From: Pelomonas sp963422775
Lineage (GTDB): Bacteria > Pseudomonadota > Gammaproteobacteria > Burkholderiales > Burkholderiaceae_C
Reading direction: 5' to 3'
DNA length: 64,000 nt
Assembly: GCA_963422775.4 (NCBI GenBank)
Contig: CAUJSJ030000037.1
Coordinates: 1-64,000 of the forward strand
How positions within the stretch are numbered: position 1 is the stretch's first letter; every line of letters begins with the position of its first letter. Below, piece by piece: positions 39,858 through 48,657 of the stretch. Position numbers and translations under genes: made by a program. The notes beneath the pieces were generated by a model. The model was not told where the DNA came from, ran no database searches, and saw only the letters and a program-made list of their open reading frames with translations.

Positions 39858-41042
39858 CTATCGGTCTCGGTCGCGCTCATCATCTTCGCGTTGGCGTTCT
39901 TGCTCAACCTTGCGCCGCATCGCCTCCACAATCTCCGGCCTCACCCCAAGGGTGTAGGTCGTGGCCTTGGCTTTGAAGTCGGCGCTTTGCACTGCCTCTT
40001 CCGCCGTGGTCATCCGCATTTGCTGCACGGATTTCTTCGCCTCGGCATGCGGCGCTGTCGTAGGTGAGGTCACAGGGGCGGGCTGCTGGCCTTCACCCTT
40101 GGTGCTGCCGAACAGGAAGTGCTCCAACCCCGTCGCCAACCCTTCAATCGCCCCCGTCACTGCCCCAAGGCCGGTGGCAATGACCGTTTCGGCCTTACCG
40201 GCGGCGCGCTCCACGCTGGCTGCCACGTCAGGCATTTGGAGCGGACGTTCTGACTGCTGCGCCCGCGCCTCGGCGACCGTGGGCAGGGTGTTGCGGTCAA
40301 TGTCGGCCAGCCGGTGACGGGTCTCGGCGGCGGTCGTGCCAAGTAGCCGCTTACCAAGGGCGTGAATGCCGCCGTCCTCATCGAGCACGATGAAGTCGCG
40401 GCGTTCGCCACGACACAGGGTCATGCCCTTGTCGGCCAGTGCGGCGGCGAACGCCTTGCCGCTATCCGCCTGTTCATAGGCATCGCGGATATTGCCGCGC
40501 ACCCCATGTTCGTCAGTATCAAGGCGACGGCTCTGTTCCTGCTCGGCGCGACTGGATGACAGAATATCCGCCCGTGGCCGCTCACTGCTGACGCGGGTAA
40601 TATCGAACTCGTCTTCGAGTTCGCGGCAAACTTCCTTCAAACGCAGTTTGAAGAACGGTAACGGCTTCGCCGTCATCGTCTCCGCATCAATCCGTGACCA
40701 TGCCACGTGCATATGTTCATGGCCGGTCTTTTGGTCAATATGAAAGGCGATAGCGCGGGGCTGGCCGGTTAACCCGTTAATCCGCTCGATGCGGTCGGCG
40801 GTCTGCTCCCACTGTTCCGGTGTCAGGATCTCACCTTCAGGATTCCGCACCTGTGTGTGGAACATTGGGTTATCGCACTTTGTCCCCGCCGCCAAAACCG
40901 CAATACTTTGAAAGGCCTCGCGTATATCGTTCGAGGCAAAACCACGCACCTGATACAGCTCGGCCTTCTCACCAGCCTTGCCCGTCACCATGTAATCGGC
41001 GAGTTTTGCGCCGTGGGCGTGGGTATTACCCTTGGCGATCAC
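39858..41042 (-). CDS. Relaxase (MobA/VirD2-like nickase)
   Basis: 394 residues. N-terminal nickase domain with catalytic-type Tyr17 (KLADYMV) and the metal-binding triad GHEHMHVAW (His108, His110, His112). A C-terminal helical region follows, ending EQERQREDDERDRDR. The enzyme would cut the element at oriT and attach to the 5' end for transfer. It is coupled to mobC by ATGA. Its stop may be premature, because a coherent basic C-terminal extension continues in another frame (39160-39857). The catalytic part is intact. Confidence 0.85.
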   Translation of the reverse strand: MIAKGNTHAHGAKLADYMVTGKAGEKAELYQVRGFASNDIREAFQSIAVLAAGTKCDNPMFHTQVRNPEGEILTPEQWEQTADRIERINGLTGQPRAIAFHIDQKTGHEHMHVAWSRIDAETMTAKPLPFFKLRLKEVCRELEDEFDITRVSSERPRADILSSSRAEQEQSRRLDTDEHGVRGNIRDAYEQADSGKAFAAALADKGMTLCRGERRDFIVLDEDGGIHALGKRLLGTTAAETRHRLADIDRNTLPTVAEARAQQSERPLQMPDVAASVERAAGKAETVIATGLGAVTGAIEGLATGLEHFLFGSTKGEGQQPAPVTSPTTAPHAEAKKSVQQMRMTTAEEAVQSADFKAKATTYTLGVRPEIVEAMRRKVEQERQREDDERDRDR

Positions 41043-41437
41043 ACCTCGCCTTTGCGACCCGTGAGGGCAATGATTTGTAGGACGGCGGCGCGGGTTTCAT
41101 GCAAGGTCTGCACCGTTTCCGCCGAACCCGCCGCGTGACCGGCGTTCAGGTGGTGCGCAATCTGATTAAGATTACTCCCCGCCTTATTCAAGGCCGCGAC
41201 CGCTTGCGCCAGCAAAACCGCGTTCACCGTGGGCGCACGCTTGGCGCGGATACCAGCATCCCCAAGCCCTGCGAGCCGCAGATAGCTGCCGACACTGAGA
41301 CCTGCCGTCGCCGCCCGAAACCGCAAGGCTTCGCGTTCATCCGATGAGCATCGGACAGGAACGATAGCGTCACGCTGGCGCTTCTCGCTGCCGCTGCGGT
41401 TCTGGCTTAGGGACGCTGGGTCGGCTTTAGCACTCAC
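41039..41437 (-). CDS. mobC: MobC-like relaxosome protein
   Basis: 132 residues with an N-terminal basic stretch, IVPVRCSSDEREALRFRAATAGLSVGSYLRLAGLG (ribbon-helix-helix) and a C-terminal helix AVAALNKAGSNLNQIAHHLNAG, the MobC signature. Binds oriT and helps the relaxase nick. First gene of the mob operon and coupled to the relaxase by ATGA. The upstream region contains inverted repeats that may be oriT. Confidence 0.85.
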   Translation of the reverse strand: MSAKADPASLSQNRSGSEKRQRDAIVPVRCSSDEREALRFRAATAGLSVGSYLRLAGLGDAGIRAKRAPTVNAVLLAQAVAALNKAGSNLNQIAHHLNAGHAAGSAETVQTLHETRAAVLQIIALTGRKGEV

Positions 41438-41762
41438 GTCACGGCCTCCCGAAGGTGCGGAAACGGCTTGCGGTTTCTGCGCTGGCCACCGGCCAGCTCA
41501 GGGGGATCAAACGGGGGAGCGCGTCAGCGTTCCCCCTTTGCAAGGTGAGGCTGCCGCGCTAGCGGTGGCCGTGTCGCGGTAACACCGCGAACAACTTGCT
41601 ATCTTCGATAACCGTGAGTCTGAATCAATCGCCGCCGCTCCGCAACCCCAAGACGAAACTTATCCACCACTTTCGCGCTGACTACGGGCGTGTGCTGCCG
41701 CTGCCATTGTCCGCCTTCATGCAAACTTGTCTTTTCGCACCCGCACCGAGACACTGAAGCCC
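41438..41762. promoter_or_regulatory. Candidate oriT region between mobC and a divergent gene
   Basis: Gene-free. Stem 41513-41522/41527-41536 (GGGGGAGCGC with GCGTTCCCCC, one G-T wobble) followed by TTTG, and stem CGCGGT (41575-41580)/ACCGCG (41584-41589). Location directly upstream of mobC/relaxase is typical for oriT; no nic site can be named. Confidence 0.45.
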
Positions 41763-42248
41763 ATGACCAAACCCCGCACCTTCCGCAACTCTGCCGCCTT
41801 CGGCAAGCGCATTGAATACTGGATCATCGGACGCATGCTCAAAGAAGGCATTGATGTCTATGTGCCACTCGTCGATGACCATGCCGTCGATGCCATCATC
41901 AAACGACCAGACGGCTCGACCGCCCTCATCCAGATCAAAGCCCGCTCCAAGGAAGTCATCGCGGGCGACGCCGCTTTGTTCGCTGCAATCCCCCACGACG
42001 AAGTTCGCCTCAATTATTGGTTTGTCTTCTATTCCGAGCGGATGGATATGGTCTGGATCATGACTTCCGAAGAGTTCGACCGTGAGGCCGTCAAAAACAA
42101 GACAGGCAAAAACATCGGGCTACGGTCAGTTTGGTTTAATGGCAAACGCAAGAACAAACAAACCGGCATCGTCGAAGAATACTGCAAACCTCAATGGGAA
42201 AAGTACATCGCGACGGATTTCAGCCGAATTGCCGCTGACGCAGCCTAA
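41763..42248 (+). CDS. PD-(D/E)xK nuclease-like protein
   Basis: 161 residues from ATG 41763. Reads IEYWIIGRMLKEGIDVYVPLVDDHAVDAIIKRPDG..ALIQIKARSK, the D-x(n)-QxK core seen in PD-(D/E)xK superfamily members (with Gln in place of Glu). The rest is a compact alpha/beta sequence (NYWFVFYSERMDMVWIMTSEEF). Could be a DNA-cleaving or structural member; a restriction-like role is possible. Isolated, on the opposite strand from mobC. Confidence 0.55.
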   Translation: MTKPRTFRNSAAFGKRIEYWIIGRMLKEGIDVYVPLVDDHAVDAIIKRPDGSTALIQIKARSKEVIAGDAALFAAIPHDEVRLNYWFVFYSERMDMVWIMTSEEFDREAVKNKTGKNIGLRSVWFNGKRKNKQTGIVEEYCKPQWEKYIATDFSRIAADAA

Positions 42249-42317
42249 TACGCCGGTTCTTCGCCGCCAGCACAGAGTTTGATTAACCCAGTATGTGCTG
42301 CTGCATCCGTCTTCCCC

Positions 42318-42407
42318 TTGGGGGGCTTATCGCCACCCCCCAAACCCCCGCTAGGTCAATGTGCGCGCCGCTCATTTGAATGCCCAAGCGGGCATTCATC
42401 GCGGCGC
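42318..42407 (+). terminator. Two strong hairpins after the nuclease-like gene
   Basis: Stem TTGGGGGG (42318-42325)/CCCCCCAA (42336-42343), then a long bipartite stem GCGCCGC (42365-42371) TGAATGCCC (42377-42385)/GGGCATTCA (42390-42398) GCGGCGC (42401-42407), followed by a T-rich stretch. Likely transcription end for the gene ending at 42248, or a structured element. Confidence 0.5.
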
Positions 42408-42525
42408 AAGTTATTTTCAATTGGCTCGGCGGCGGAAGGAAAAGCGGCTGCATGCAGGGGTATGTGGTTGCAACGCAGTGGCTTTATGCGGTATTCATTT
42501 TTGGCACATAATTCCGAGGCGGATA

Positions 42526-42774
42526 ATGACAAAAAAAGAACAGTTACTACAAATAAAGCTTGATAAACTTGCAATACAAATCGCAAAAGCTAAAGCTAGC
42601 CTCAAATCTGAGAACACACGTCTTCACGCTGCTATAGGCAGAGCACTGCTCGAATTGACGAAGCATGACAAGGCGCTTGGCGCATTCATCCTGCCAAAAG
42701 TCCAAGCAACCATAAAATCGCCACACGACAGAGTAAAGGCGGCGCACTTTATCGAAAAAGTAGTAGGAAGATAG
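42526..42774 (+). CDS. Small helical protein (transfer accessory candidate)
   Basis: 82 residues from ATG 42526 with GAGG upstream. Almost entirely helical and charged: KKEQLLQIKLDKLAIQIAKAKASL, HAAIGRALLELTKHDKALGAF. Such small coiled proteins are frequent in mobilization regions, but no family could be assigned. Confidence 0.5.
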   Translation: MTKKEQLLQIKLDKLAIQIAKAKASLKSENTRLHAAIGRALLELTKHDKALGAFILPKVQATIKSPHDRVKAAHFIEKVVGR

Positions 42775-43019
42775 CTCCGCGCCAGTCAAGCCTCAAGAGT
42801 CCGTCATGCTCACCCGTTCTCGCCTTCGGCTGCGCTGCGGCCTCCGCTTGACCGCTCCGCGCTCTTGACCCTTGCCCGGCTCTCCGCAACACGGCTTTCT
42901 ATGCGCTTAAGCCTTCTTAGGTCGCCTTCGGCAACCACGGCTTAACCGCATCAACTGCCCCCCAAGCAAGCCCAAGGCGGCTATCATTGTTGGCTAGTCA
43001 TCTGATCAGTTGCCTGACC

Positions 43020-43766
43020 ATGCCCCGCACCCCCAAGACCACCGAAAAGCCTGTTGCGTCCCCGCTTGCACCCGCTCGGTCTGCGCCTCAAATTAAGCAA
43101 CCGATCAGCCACGCTGACGCTTTGATCGATGACAGCACCACATTCTTGGTTGATCGTTTCGATGGCGCGTGGCCGCTGACTGACAAAGCCAGCATTCTTG
43201 ACTTCGCCTACGCCCTCGACATTGATGTGGCGTCCCGCTGTATCAATGCACGCTTGAATTTTCAATTTGTCCCGCTCAGCACCCAGCCAAAGCTTGGCAA
43301 CATCGTTCAACTCATCACGTCAAGCGCCGGAACCCCAGACGAGTCATGGCTTGAATTTGTTGATAGTCCGGCCAGCGTTTTTATCAAGCAGTCCCTTGGC
43401 TTGCCGATGACGCCGGACGAATGGGCAACCTATGAGAACGCCAAGCAGCTCGCCGAAAAGGGTGAAAGAACTTGGCGGTACGGGACGACGGCCAATCAGC
43501 AAGAACACAGCACACAGGCAACGGCGGCCACGGGCTACCTTCAGCCTGGTCGTGCTGGCAAAAAGCTGATCGGGGCATACATCGACAAAGCGGACGCTGC
43601 CCGTCTCAAGTCCCTCTTGGCCGCCCAAGGCGTCACCGTGCAAGAGTTCTTTGCCGATGCCGTCACCAAAGCCCTGACCGCCGATACCAGCTCCGCCCAG
43701 CGCGAACGCCTGATTGAAGCCCAAGTCGAACGCTTCCGCGCCAATCTGCGCGCCAACCTCAAGTAA
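43020..43766 (+). CDS. DNA-binding protein with C-terminal RHH-like domain
   Basis: 248 residues from ATG 43020. N-terminus Pro/Lys-rich, a middle of unknown fold (VDRFDGAWPLTDKASILDFAYALDIDV), then residues ~185-225: KKLIGAYIDKADAARLKSLLAAQGVTVQEFFADAVTKAL, the strand-helix-helix pattern of ribbon-helix-helix proteins. Upstream of the coupling-protein operon, so it may regulate it or act in the relaxosome. No family name assigned. Confidence 0.5.
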   Translation: MPRTPKTTEKPVASPLAPARSAPQIKQPISHADALIDDSTTFLVDRFDGAWPLTDKASILDFAYALDIDVASRCINARLNFQFVPLSTQPKLGNIVQLITSSAGTPDESWLEFVDSPASVFIKQSLGLPMTPDEWATYENAKQLAEKGERTWRYGTTANQQEHSTQATAATGYLQPGRAGKKLIGAYIDKADAARLKSLLAAQGVTVQEFFADAVTKALTADTSSAQRERLIEAQVERFRANLRANLK

Positions 43767-43811
43767 CCCCGTTTGACAGCTTGTTGCCCCAGCCCTTAGA
43801 CTCGCCTCATA

Positions 43812-43835
43812 AGTTAACTTGTTGCCTTGTTAACT
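43812..43835. promoter_or_regulatory. Inverted repeat upstream of the coupling-protein operon
   Basis: AGTTAAC (43812-43818) and GTTAACT (43829-43835) flank CTTGTTGCC, which also occurs around 43783. Candidate operator for the traG operon; binding protein unknown. Confidence 0.35.
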
Positions 43836-43911
43836 CACCATCCAACATCCGCCACGCCTTCCCCACCAGCGCGGCCTGTCAACGGTTCTTCAACTCCGTA
43901 GGAGGTCGTTC

Positions 43912-45744
43912 ATGTCCAGCCCTGACACCCGCCCCGTCACCCCGCCGCTCGGCTTCAAAGCCCAGCTCGAAAGTTGGTTCATCGCGTGGGGGGCTGGCGG
44001 CATCGTGCTTACCTATGGCATCGCCGCCATCTTTGCGCTGTTCGTCTTGGCCGTCATGGCCATTCTGGTGTTGGTGCTGCTGGTCGAGAGCGGCTTGATG
44101 AAGTGGATCGTGCTGTTCGCCATCTGCGCCGCCGTGCTTGGGGTTTGGATACACCGCAACATGACACCAGACGCGCCGCCCGCCCCTGTCCTGCGCCAAC
44201 GGCAAGCCGGTATCTACGGTGACGCTGCCTACGCCAGTGCCGAAGAGACCGCCGCCCGTGGGCTGTTTCCCGAAGCTGGCGACTTCTCCGACTGCATCTA
44301 TCTCGGTGAGTTCCTCAACTGGTACACCCCTGTCGATGAAGCCATGCAGCGCAGCGGCTCATACATCGGCTATGCCGGTGAGAACAACATCCTGACCGTT
44401 GCCCCTGCCGGTTCAGGCAAGTTCACCACCAGCATTGCCCAGACCCTGCTGCTCAACCGCGAAAGCATGTTCATCGTTGATGTGAAGGGCGAAAGCTTCG
44501 CCGTCACCGCCGCACACCGGCAACAGCGCCACGGCCATACCGTCGTCCCGATCAATCCGTTCAACATGTTCGGCGACATGCTGGGGCTAACTGACAAGCT
44601 CACGGCCTACTTCAACCCACTCGCCAGCCTCGATCCCGCCGCCCCTGACTTCACCACCCAGATTGACGGGCTGGCGGCGGCCATGATTGTGCAAGAAGGC
44701 AATGACCCGCATTGGCCGAACCGTGCCCGTGACCTCGTGGCCTGCCTGATGGCGCATGTCTGTAGCGACGCCGATGAACTGGCCGCTGGCAACAACACTT
44801 TGCCCCGCGTGCGCAGCTTGTTGGGCTTGCCGCGTGATGAGTTCGCCGCCTACATGATCGGCGCACGCGCCAATCCAATCGCCCGTGTCCAAAACATTGC
44901 CGGTGGCTTCACCGATCCGGCCAGCAAAGAAGTTGGCTCAATCATCAGCACCGCCATTGGGCAACTGTCGTTCCTTGACCAGCCAATGATTGCTGACTTC
45001 CTGAGCCGTTCGACCTTCAGCTTTGCCGAACTGCGCACCAAGCCGATGACGGTGTATTTCATGCTGCCGCCCAATGAGCTGAACACCTACTACCGCTTCG
45101 CACGGCTCATCGTGCAAGCCTGTTTCAACGCCCTCTCGGTCGAACCCAAAGCCGGTGACCGCCGTGTCCTGCTGCTGCTCGATGAACAAGCGCAACTGAA
45201 GTACATGGAAACCGTCGCCAATGCGATTGCACTACTGCGCGGCTACCGCGTCCGCATCTGGTCAATCTTCCAAGATTTGAACCAGCTTGAAAGCATCTAC
45301 AAAGACCGCTGGGAGTCCTTTGTCGCCAATGCTGGCATCTTGCAAGTCTTCACCACCAATGACGAGAAGACCGCCAAATACTTCAGCGACAAGGTTGGCG
45401 CCTACACCGGCAAAGCCCTGAGCGAGACCACCAGCACCAACACCGGCAGCAGCAGCGGCCACAGCGCCGGTGGCGCAAACAGTGGCAGTAGTAGCGGCAG
45501 CAGTTCGGGCACGAGCCTCAACCTTGCCGCTGTGCCCTTCATGCCTGTGCATCAGTTCTACAGCTTGCCGGACTGGCAAAGCGTCCTCTTCGTGCGTGGC
45601 TCACGCGATAGCATCCCTGCCTACAAGCTGCCCTATTGGCAGCAATCGTTTCTTGATGGCGGTCACCGGCCTAACCCGTATCACGATGCTGCTGGCTTCA
45701 AGGCTGCGTTCCACGCCTCTTCCCACGGGGGGGATGCAGCATGA
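43912..45744 (+). CDS. traG: TraG/VirD4-type coupling protein
   Basis: 610 residues with TAGGAGG at good spacing. N-terminal membrane spans (GGIVLTYGIAAIFALFVLAVMAILVLVLLV and WIVLFAICAAVLGVW), then the ATPase domain with Walker A-like APAGSGKFTT (164-173; Phe at the usual Thr), VLLLLDEQAQL for Walker B, and a C-terminal Ser/Gly-rich linker (TGSSSGHSAGG). Couples the relaxase-DNA complex to a type IV secretion channel. As no channel genes are present, it would dock onto that of a helper element. The first gene of a small rightward operon. Confidence 0.85.
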   Translation: MSSPDTRPVTPPLGFKAQLESWFIAWGAGGIVLTYGIAAIFALFVLAVMAILVLVLLVESGLMKWIVLFAICAAVLGVWIHRNMTPDAPPAPVLRQRQAGIYGDAAYASAEETAARGLFPEAGDFSDCIYLGEFLNWYTPVDEAMQRSGSYIGYAGENNILTVAPAGSGKFTTSIAQTLLLNRESMFIVDVKGESFAVTAAHRQQRHGHTVVPINPFNMFGDMLGLTDKLTAYFNPLASLDPAAPDFTTQIDGLAAAMIVQEGNDPHWPNRARDLVACLMAHVCSDADELAAGNNTLPRVRSLLGLPRDEFAAYMIGARANPIARVQNIAGGFTDPASKEVGSIISTAIGQLSFLDQPMIADFLSRSTFSFAELRTKPMTVYFMLPPNELNTYYRFARLIVQACFNALSVEPKAGDRRVLLLLDEQAQLKYMETVANAIALLRGYRVRIWSIFQDLNQLESIYKDRWESFVANAGILQVFTTNDEKTAKYFSDKVGAYTGKALSETTSTNTGSSSGHSAGGANSGSSSGSSSGTSLNLAAVPFMPVHQFYSLPDWQSVLFVRGSRDSIPAYKLPYWQQSFLDGGHRPNPYHDAAGFKAAFHASSHGGDAA

Positions 45745-46199
45745 AAACCGCACTGCGCATCCTCCTGACGGCAGTGCTGGCGGCGATAGCCCTTACAGCC
45801 TCGGCGCAAGACAAGCTCCCGATCTGGCTTGAGGCCACCACCCAAGACCTCGTAGGGCAAAAGCTAGTCGGCCTCGTCCGTAACCAGCTCAGTCGCTCGA
45901 ATGCCGTTGCCCCTGCTGTTGATCCTGCCCACGCCGTCATGGTGGTGCATCTGGTGAGTGTTCAAGGCCAAAACAGCCCCGACACCGCCTATGCCGTCAG
46001 CCTCACCATGACCGACAGCGGCGCTTTCACTGGCGAAGCCCAATGGGACACCGTGGTCGGCCTATGCAGCCCTGCTTTGTTGCCGCAATGCGCCGCCTCG
46101 CTGGTCACCACCTTCGAGCAAACCGCACGCGCCATTCAAGCCGAACTGCGCCGCCGCAATCAGTCCCAGCAGGGGCAACCCAAACGAGGCCAGCCATGA
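45741..46199 (+). CDS. Exported protein of unknown function
   Basis: 152 residues, coupled to traG by ATGA. N-terminal signal (ALRILLTAVLAAIALTASAQ), mature part with two Cys near the end (GLCSPALLPQCA) and a charged C-terminus. Periplasmic; no family recognised. Position suggests a role in transfer or surface exclusion. Confidence 0.55.
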   Translation: MKTALRILLTAVLAAIALTASAQDKLPIWLEATTQDLVGQKLVGLVRNQLSRSNAVAPAVDPAHAVMVVHLVSVQGQNSPDTAYAVSLTMTDSGAFTGEAQWDTVVGLCSPALLPQCAASLVTTFEQTARAIQAELRRRNQSQQGQPKRGQP

Positions 46200-46474
46200 G
46201 CCAAGTCACCATGCGGATGCTTGATGGCGGGGTGGTTGAACATGACTACGGCCTTGGCTCGTGCCTGTCCTGTGGCGGCGCGGTGTGTTCTGTGTTTAGC
46301 GATAGCACCGGCCTTGAAAACGCCCAGTGCCCCCACTGCGGCACGGTCGAATATGTGGTCTGCGTTAGCGACACCGGCGAACCCCTGCAAGGCTTCATGA
46401 CCTTGGCCGAACGCAGCACGCTGACCGGCTGGCGCAGCCCTCCCGACATTGACGAAGCCGACGTTCCTTATTGA
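46196..46474 (+). CDS. Small CxxC protein
   Basis: 92 residues, coupled to the previous gene by ATGA. Two zinc-ribbon-like pairs: CLSCGG and CPHCG. No other recognisable features. One of three neighbouring genes with paired CxxC motifs. Confidence 0.5.
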   Translation: MSQVTMRMLDGGVVEHDYGLGSCLSCGGAVCSVFSDSTGLENAQCPHCGTVEYVVCVSDTGEPLQGFMTLAERSTLTGWRSPPDIDEADVPY

Positions 46475-46485
46475 GGCACAGCACC

Positions 46486-46791
46486 ATGCCGCGAAAGAAA
46501 ACCCCATCTGAAGCCTTTGCGGCGCTGCTCTATGGCTGCACTGCACCGTTCCTCGCGGCTTCGCGCAGCGGTGAGATTGAGACCTTCACCGCTTTGGCGG
46601 GTTGCTTGTCGTGTGGCGGTGATGTGCACTACCCGTGGTTTGACGGCATGCCGAAAGACAACGGCCTTGGCTATATCGGCGACACCGGCCACTGCATCAA
46701 CTGCATCACTGTGCGGCTGATCGTCTCGCGGGATGGCTATGTGCATCGTTGGATGCAGCCCGAAGTCAATCCGTTTGAAAGCCCGTCATGA
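46486..46791 (+). CDS. Small CxxC protein
   Basis: 101 residues from ATG 46486 with GAGG upstream. Motifs CLSCGGD and CINC, similar in layout to the preceding gene (both have 'LxSCGG'), so they may be related. Function unknown. Confidence 0.5.
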   Translation: MPRKKTPSEAFAALLYGCTAPFLAASRSGEIETFTALAGCLSCGGDVHYPWFDGMPKDNGLGYIGDTGHCINCITVRLIVSRDGYVHRWMQPEVNPFESPS

Positions 46792-47009
46792 AGATCACTG
46801 TGACCATTCCGGCAACGGACGCGGACTTGATCCGCCAGTTTCTTGCTGCGAACCAAAACCTAACCGCCAACACGCACGGCGCGCTGACCCTGCAAACGCT
46901 GGCGGCGCTGCTGCTCGAAGACGTGGCGTTGATGATGCGCCGTCCGGGTTCATGGGAAGGCTCAAACATGGCGACCGTCTTGCAATCGCATGGCTACGAA
47001 GCTGATTAA
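46788..47009 (+). CDS. Small protein of unknown function
   Basis: 73 residues, ATGA-coupled to the previous gene. Begins KITVTIPATDADLIRQFLA and has a helical centre (TLQTLAALLLEDVALMM). Strand-then-helices pattern is faintly RHH-like. No family recognised. Confidence 0.45.
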   Translation: MKITVTIPATDADLIRQFLAANQNLTANTHGALTLQTLAALLLEDVALMMRRPGSWEGSNMATVLQSHGYEAD

Positions 47010-47023
47010 CCGGAGCACCCACC

Positions 47024-47371
47024 ATGACTACCCGTGTCCTTGAAAACCAGCCCGAACCGCCACTGCGTGACTTCGCGCCGTTCGCCCCCTGCCCGATGGA
47101 AATACGCGCCGTGCCGCAAGGCTGTCCCGTGTGTCAGGGCACGGTCTTTGTGATTGTTGATGCCGATTGGGGGCATGAAGACATTCACCGCGAAGGCCAT
47201 TGCAATCACTGCGGCGTGCTTGAGCGCATCAGTACTGACGATGAACCGCTGCTGCGCTTTGCCCTGTTCCAACTGCCCCAAGCAGCGCAGCCCGTTATGC
47301 CGCCGCAAGGCACGCCGGACAAGCCGCGCAGCGGCTCGTCTGTTACGCCTGACGAACCGTCTTCGGCATGA
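47024..47371 (+). CDS. Small CxxC protein
   Basis: 115 residues. Motifs CPVCQG and CNHCG give a zinc ribbon as in the genes upstream. The C-terminal tail is Pro/Ser-rich. Third CxxC gene of the cluster; function unknown. Confidence 0.5.
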   Translation: MTTRVLENQPEPPLRDFAPFAPCPMEIRAVPQGCPVCQGTVFVIVDADWGHEDIHREGHCNHCGVLERISTDDEPLLRFALFQLPQAAQPVMPPQGTPDKPRSGSSVTPDEPSSA

Positions 47372-47377
47372 CGGCCT

Positions 47378-47713
47378 ATGCGGACGCTCACCCTGACCGA
47401 GGCCGCTGCTTTCTTGAAGATGCATCAGGAAGAAGTGCGGATGCGCGCCAAGCGCGGTCTGTTGCCGGGGGCGAAGACGGGCAAACGCTGGGTCTTCCTC
47501 GAAGAAGACCTCATCGCCTATGTGCGGTCGCTGTATGCTTTGTCTCGGCAAGCGCTGCGGGTGACTCCCCTCAATGAAAAGGAGTCTGTATGTCACTACG
47601 CAAGCGAGGAACGGTCTGGTGGATCGACTTCACCACCCCCAACGGGGAACGTGTACGCCGATCTGCTGAAACCGAAGTTAAAACCCAAGCGCAAGAACTT
47701 CACGACCGGCTGA
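47378..47713 (+). CDS. xis: Excisionase-like helix-turn-helix protein
   Basis: 111 residues. Residues 4-50 form a MerR/excisionase-type HTH: TLTEAAAFLKMHQEEVRMRAKRGLLPGAKTGKRWVFLEEDLIAYVRS. It would bind the attachment region and steer the integrase to excision. Its 3' part overlaps the integrase gene by 124 bases in another frame. The C-terminal ~40 residues are low-complexity. Confidence 0.75.
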   Translation: MRTLTLTEAAAFLKMHQEEVRMRAKRGLLPGAKTGKRWVFLEEDLIAYVRSLYALSRQALRVTPLNEKESVCHYASEERSGGSTSPPPTGNVYADLLKPKLKPKRKNFTTG

Positions 47714-48630
47714 AGGCCGAGGCTTGGCGCATAGAGAAGTTAGGTTTTCGTCCCTGCCGCACTTGGAATGATGCGGTTGTCCGTTGGTTGAAAGAGACCA
47801 GTCACAAAGCCACCCACGAGCACGACAAAGCGAAACTGCGTTGGCTCGACCAGCATCTGAACGGCAAGCCGCTCGACACCATCAATCGCGCCATGATCGA
47901 CAAGGTAACCAACGCAAAGCAAGCAACCGGCGCGGCCAATGCCACGGTCAACCGGACGCTGGCGCTTGTGCGGGCAATCTTGCGGCGTTGTGAACGTGAT
48001 TGGGAGTGGATCGACAAAAGCCCCGCCGTCCGGCTGCTGAAAGAACCAACCGTGCGCATTCGCTACCTGACCCGCCCTGAGGCGGACAGGCTGCTGATTG
48101 AGCTGCCCCCTCACCTCGGTGATATGGCGCGCATGGCGCTGGCAACAGGGCTGCGCTCGGCCAACATTACCGGCATGCGTTGGGATCAAGTTGATCTTGA
48201 GCGCCGCATGGCGTGGGTGCATCCCGATCAGGCCAAAGCCCGCAGAGCGATACCAGTGCCCTTGAATAGCGAAGCTATGGCCGTGCTGCAAAAGCAGCTC
48301 GGCAAACACAAGGAACGGGTCTTCACCTTCCGAGGCAACCCAATCGCGGCAACGACCACGAAGGCTTGGTATAGCGCAGTGAAACGGGCGGATGTCTATC
48401 CGCTGCGGTTTCACGACCTGCGCCATACCTTCGCAAGCTGGCATGTGCAGCAAGGAACGCCGCTCTCGGTGTTGCAAGAACTGGGCGGCTGGCAGTCGGG
48501 CGCGATGGTGTCACGCTACGCCCATCTGGGGGCGGAACACCTCGCGCCGTGGAATGACCGGCTGGCGGCACACGGCACGAATCCGGCACAGCAGCCGGAA
48601 ACGCCGGAAGGAAAAACAGCCTGCGACTGA
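47590..48630 (+). CDS. int: Tyrosine-family integrase
   Basis: 346 residues, AAGGAG at good spacing before ATG 47590. N-terminal arm/core-binding domain, catalytic residues Arg189 (TGLRSANI), His275/Arg278/His279 (HDLRHTF), GGW (299-301) and Tyr310 (SRYAHL). It ends 28 bases before the tRNA-derived repeat, the usual order for tRNA-site integrases. Full length, so probably active. Confidence 0.9.
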   Translation: MSLRKRGTVWWIDFTTPNGERVRRSAETEVKTQAQELHDRLKAEAWRIEKLGFRPCRTWNDAVVRWLKETSHKATHEHDKAKLRWLDQHLNGKPLDTINRAMIDKVTNAKQATGAANATVNRTLALVRAILRRCERDWEWIDKSPAVRLLKEPTVRIRYLTRPEADRLLIELPPHLGDMARMALATGLRSANITGMRWDQVDLERRMAWVHPDQAKARRAIPVPLNSEAMAVLQKQLGKHKERVFTFRGNPIAATTTKAWYSAVKRADVYPLRFHDLRHTFASWHVQQGTPLSVLQELGGWQSGAMVSRYAHLGAEHLAPWNDRLAAHGTNPAQQPETPEGKTACD

Positions 48631-48657
48631 CGCAAGCTGTTGGTACGAAAGAAGAAA

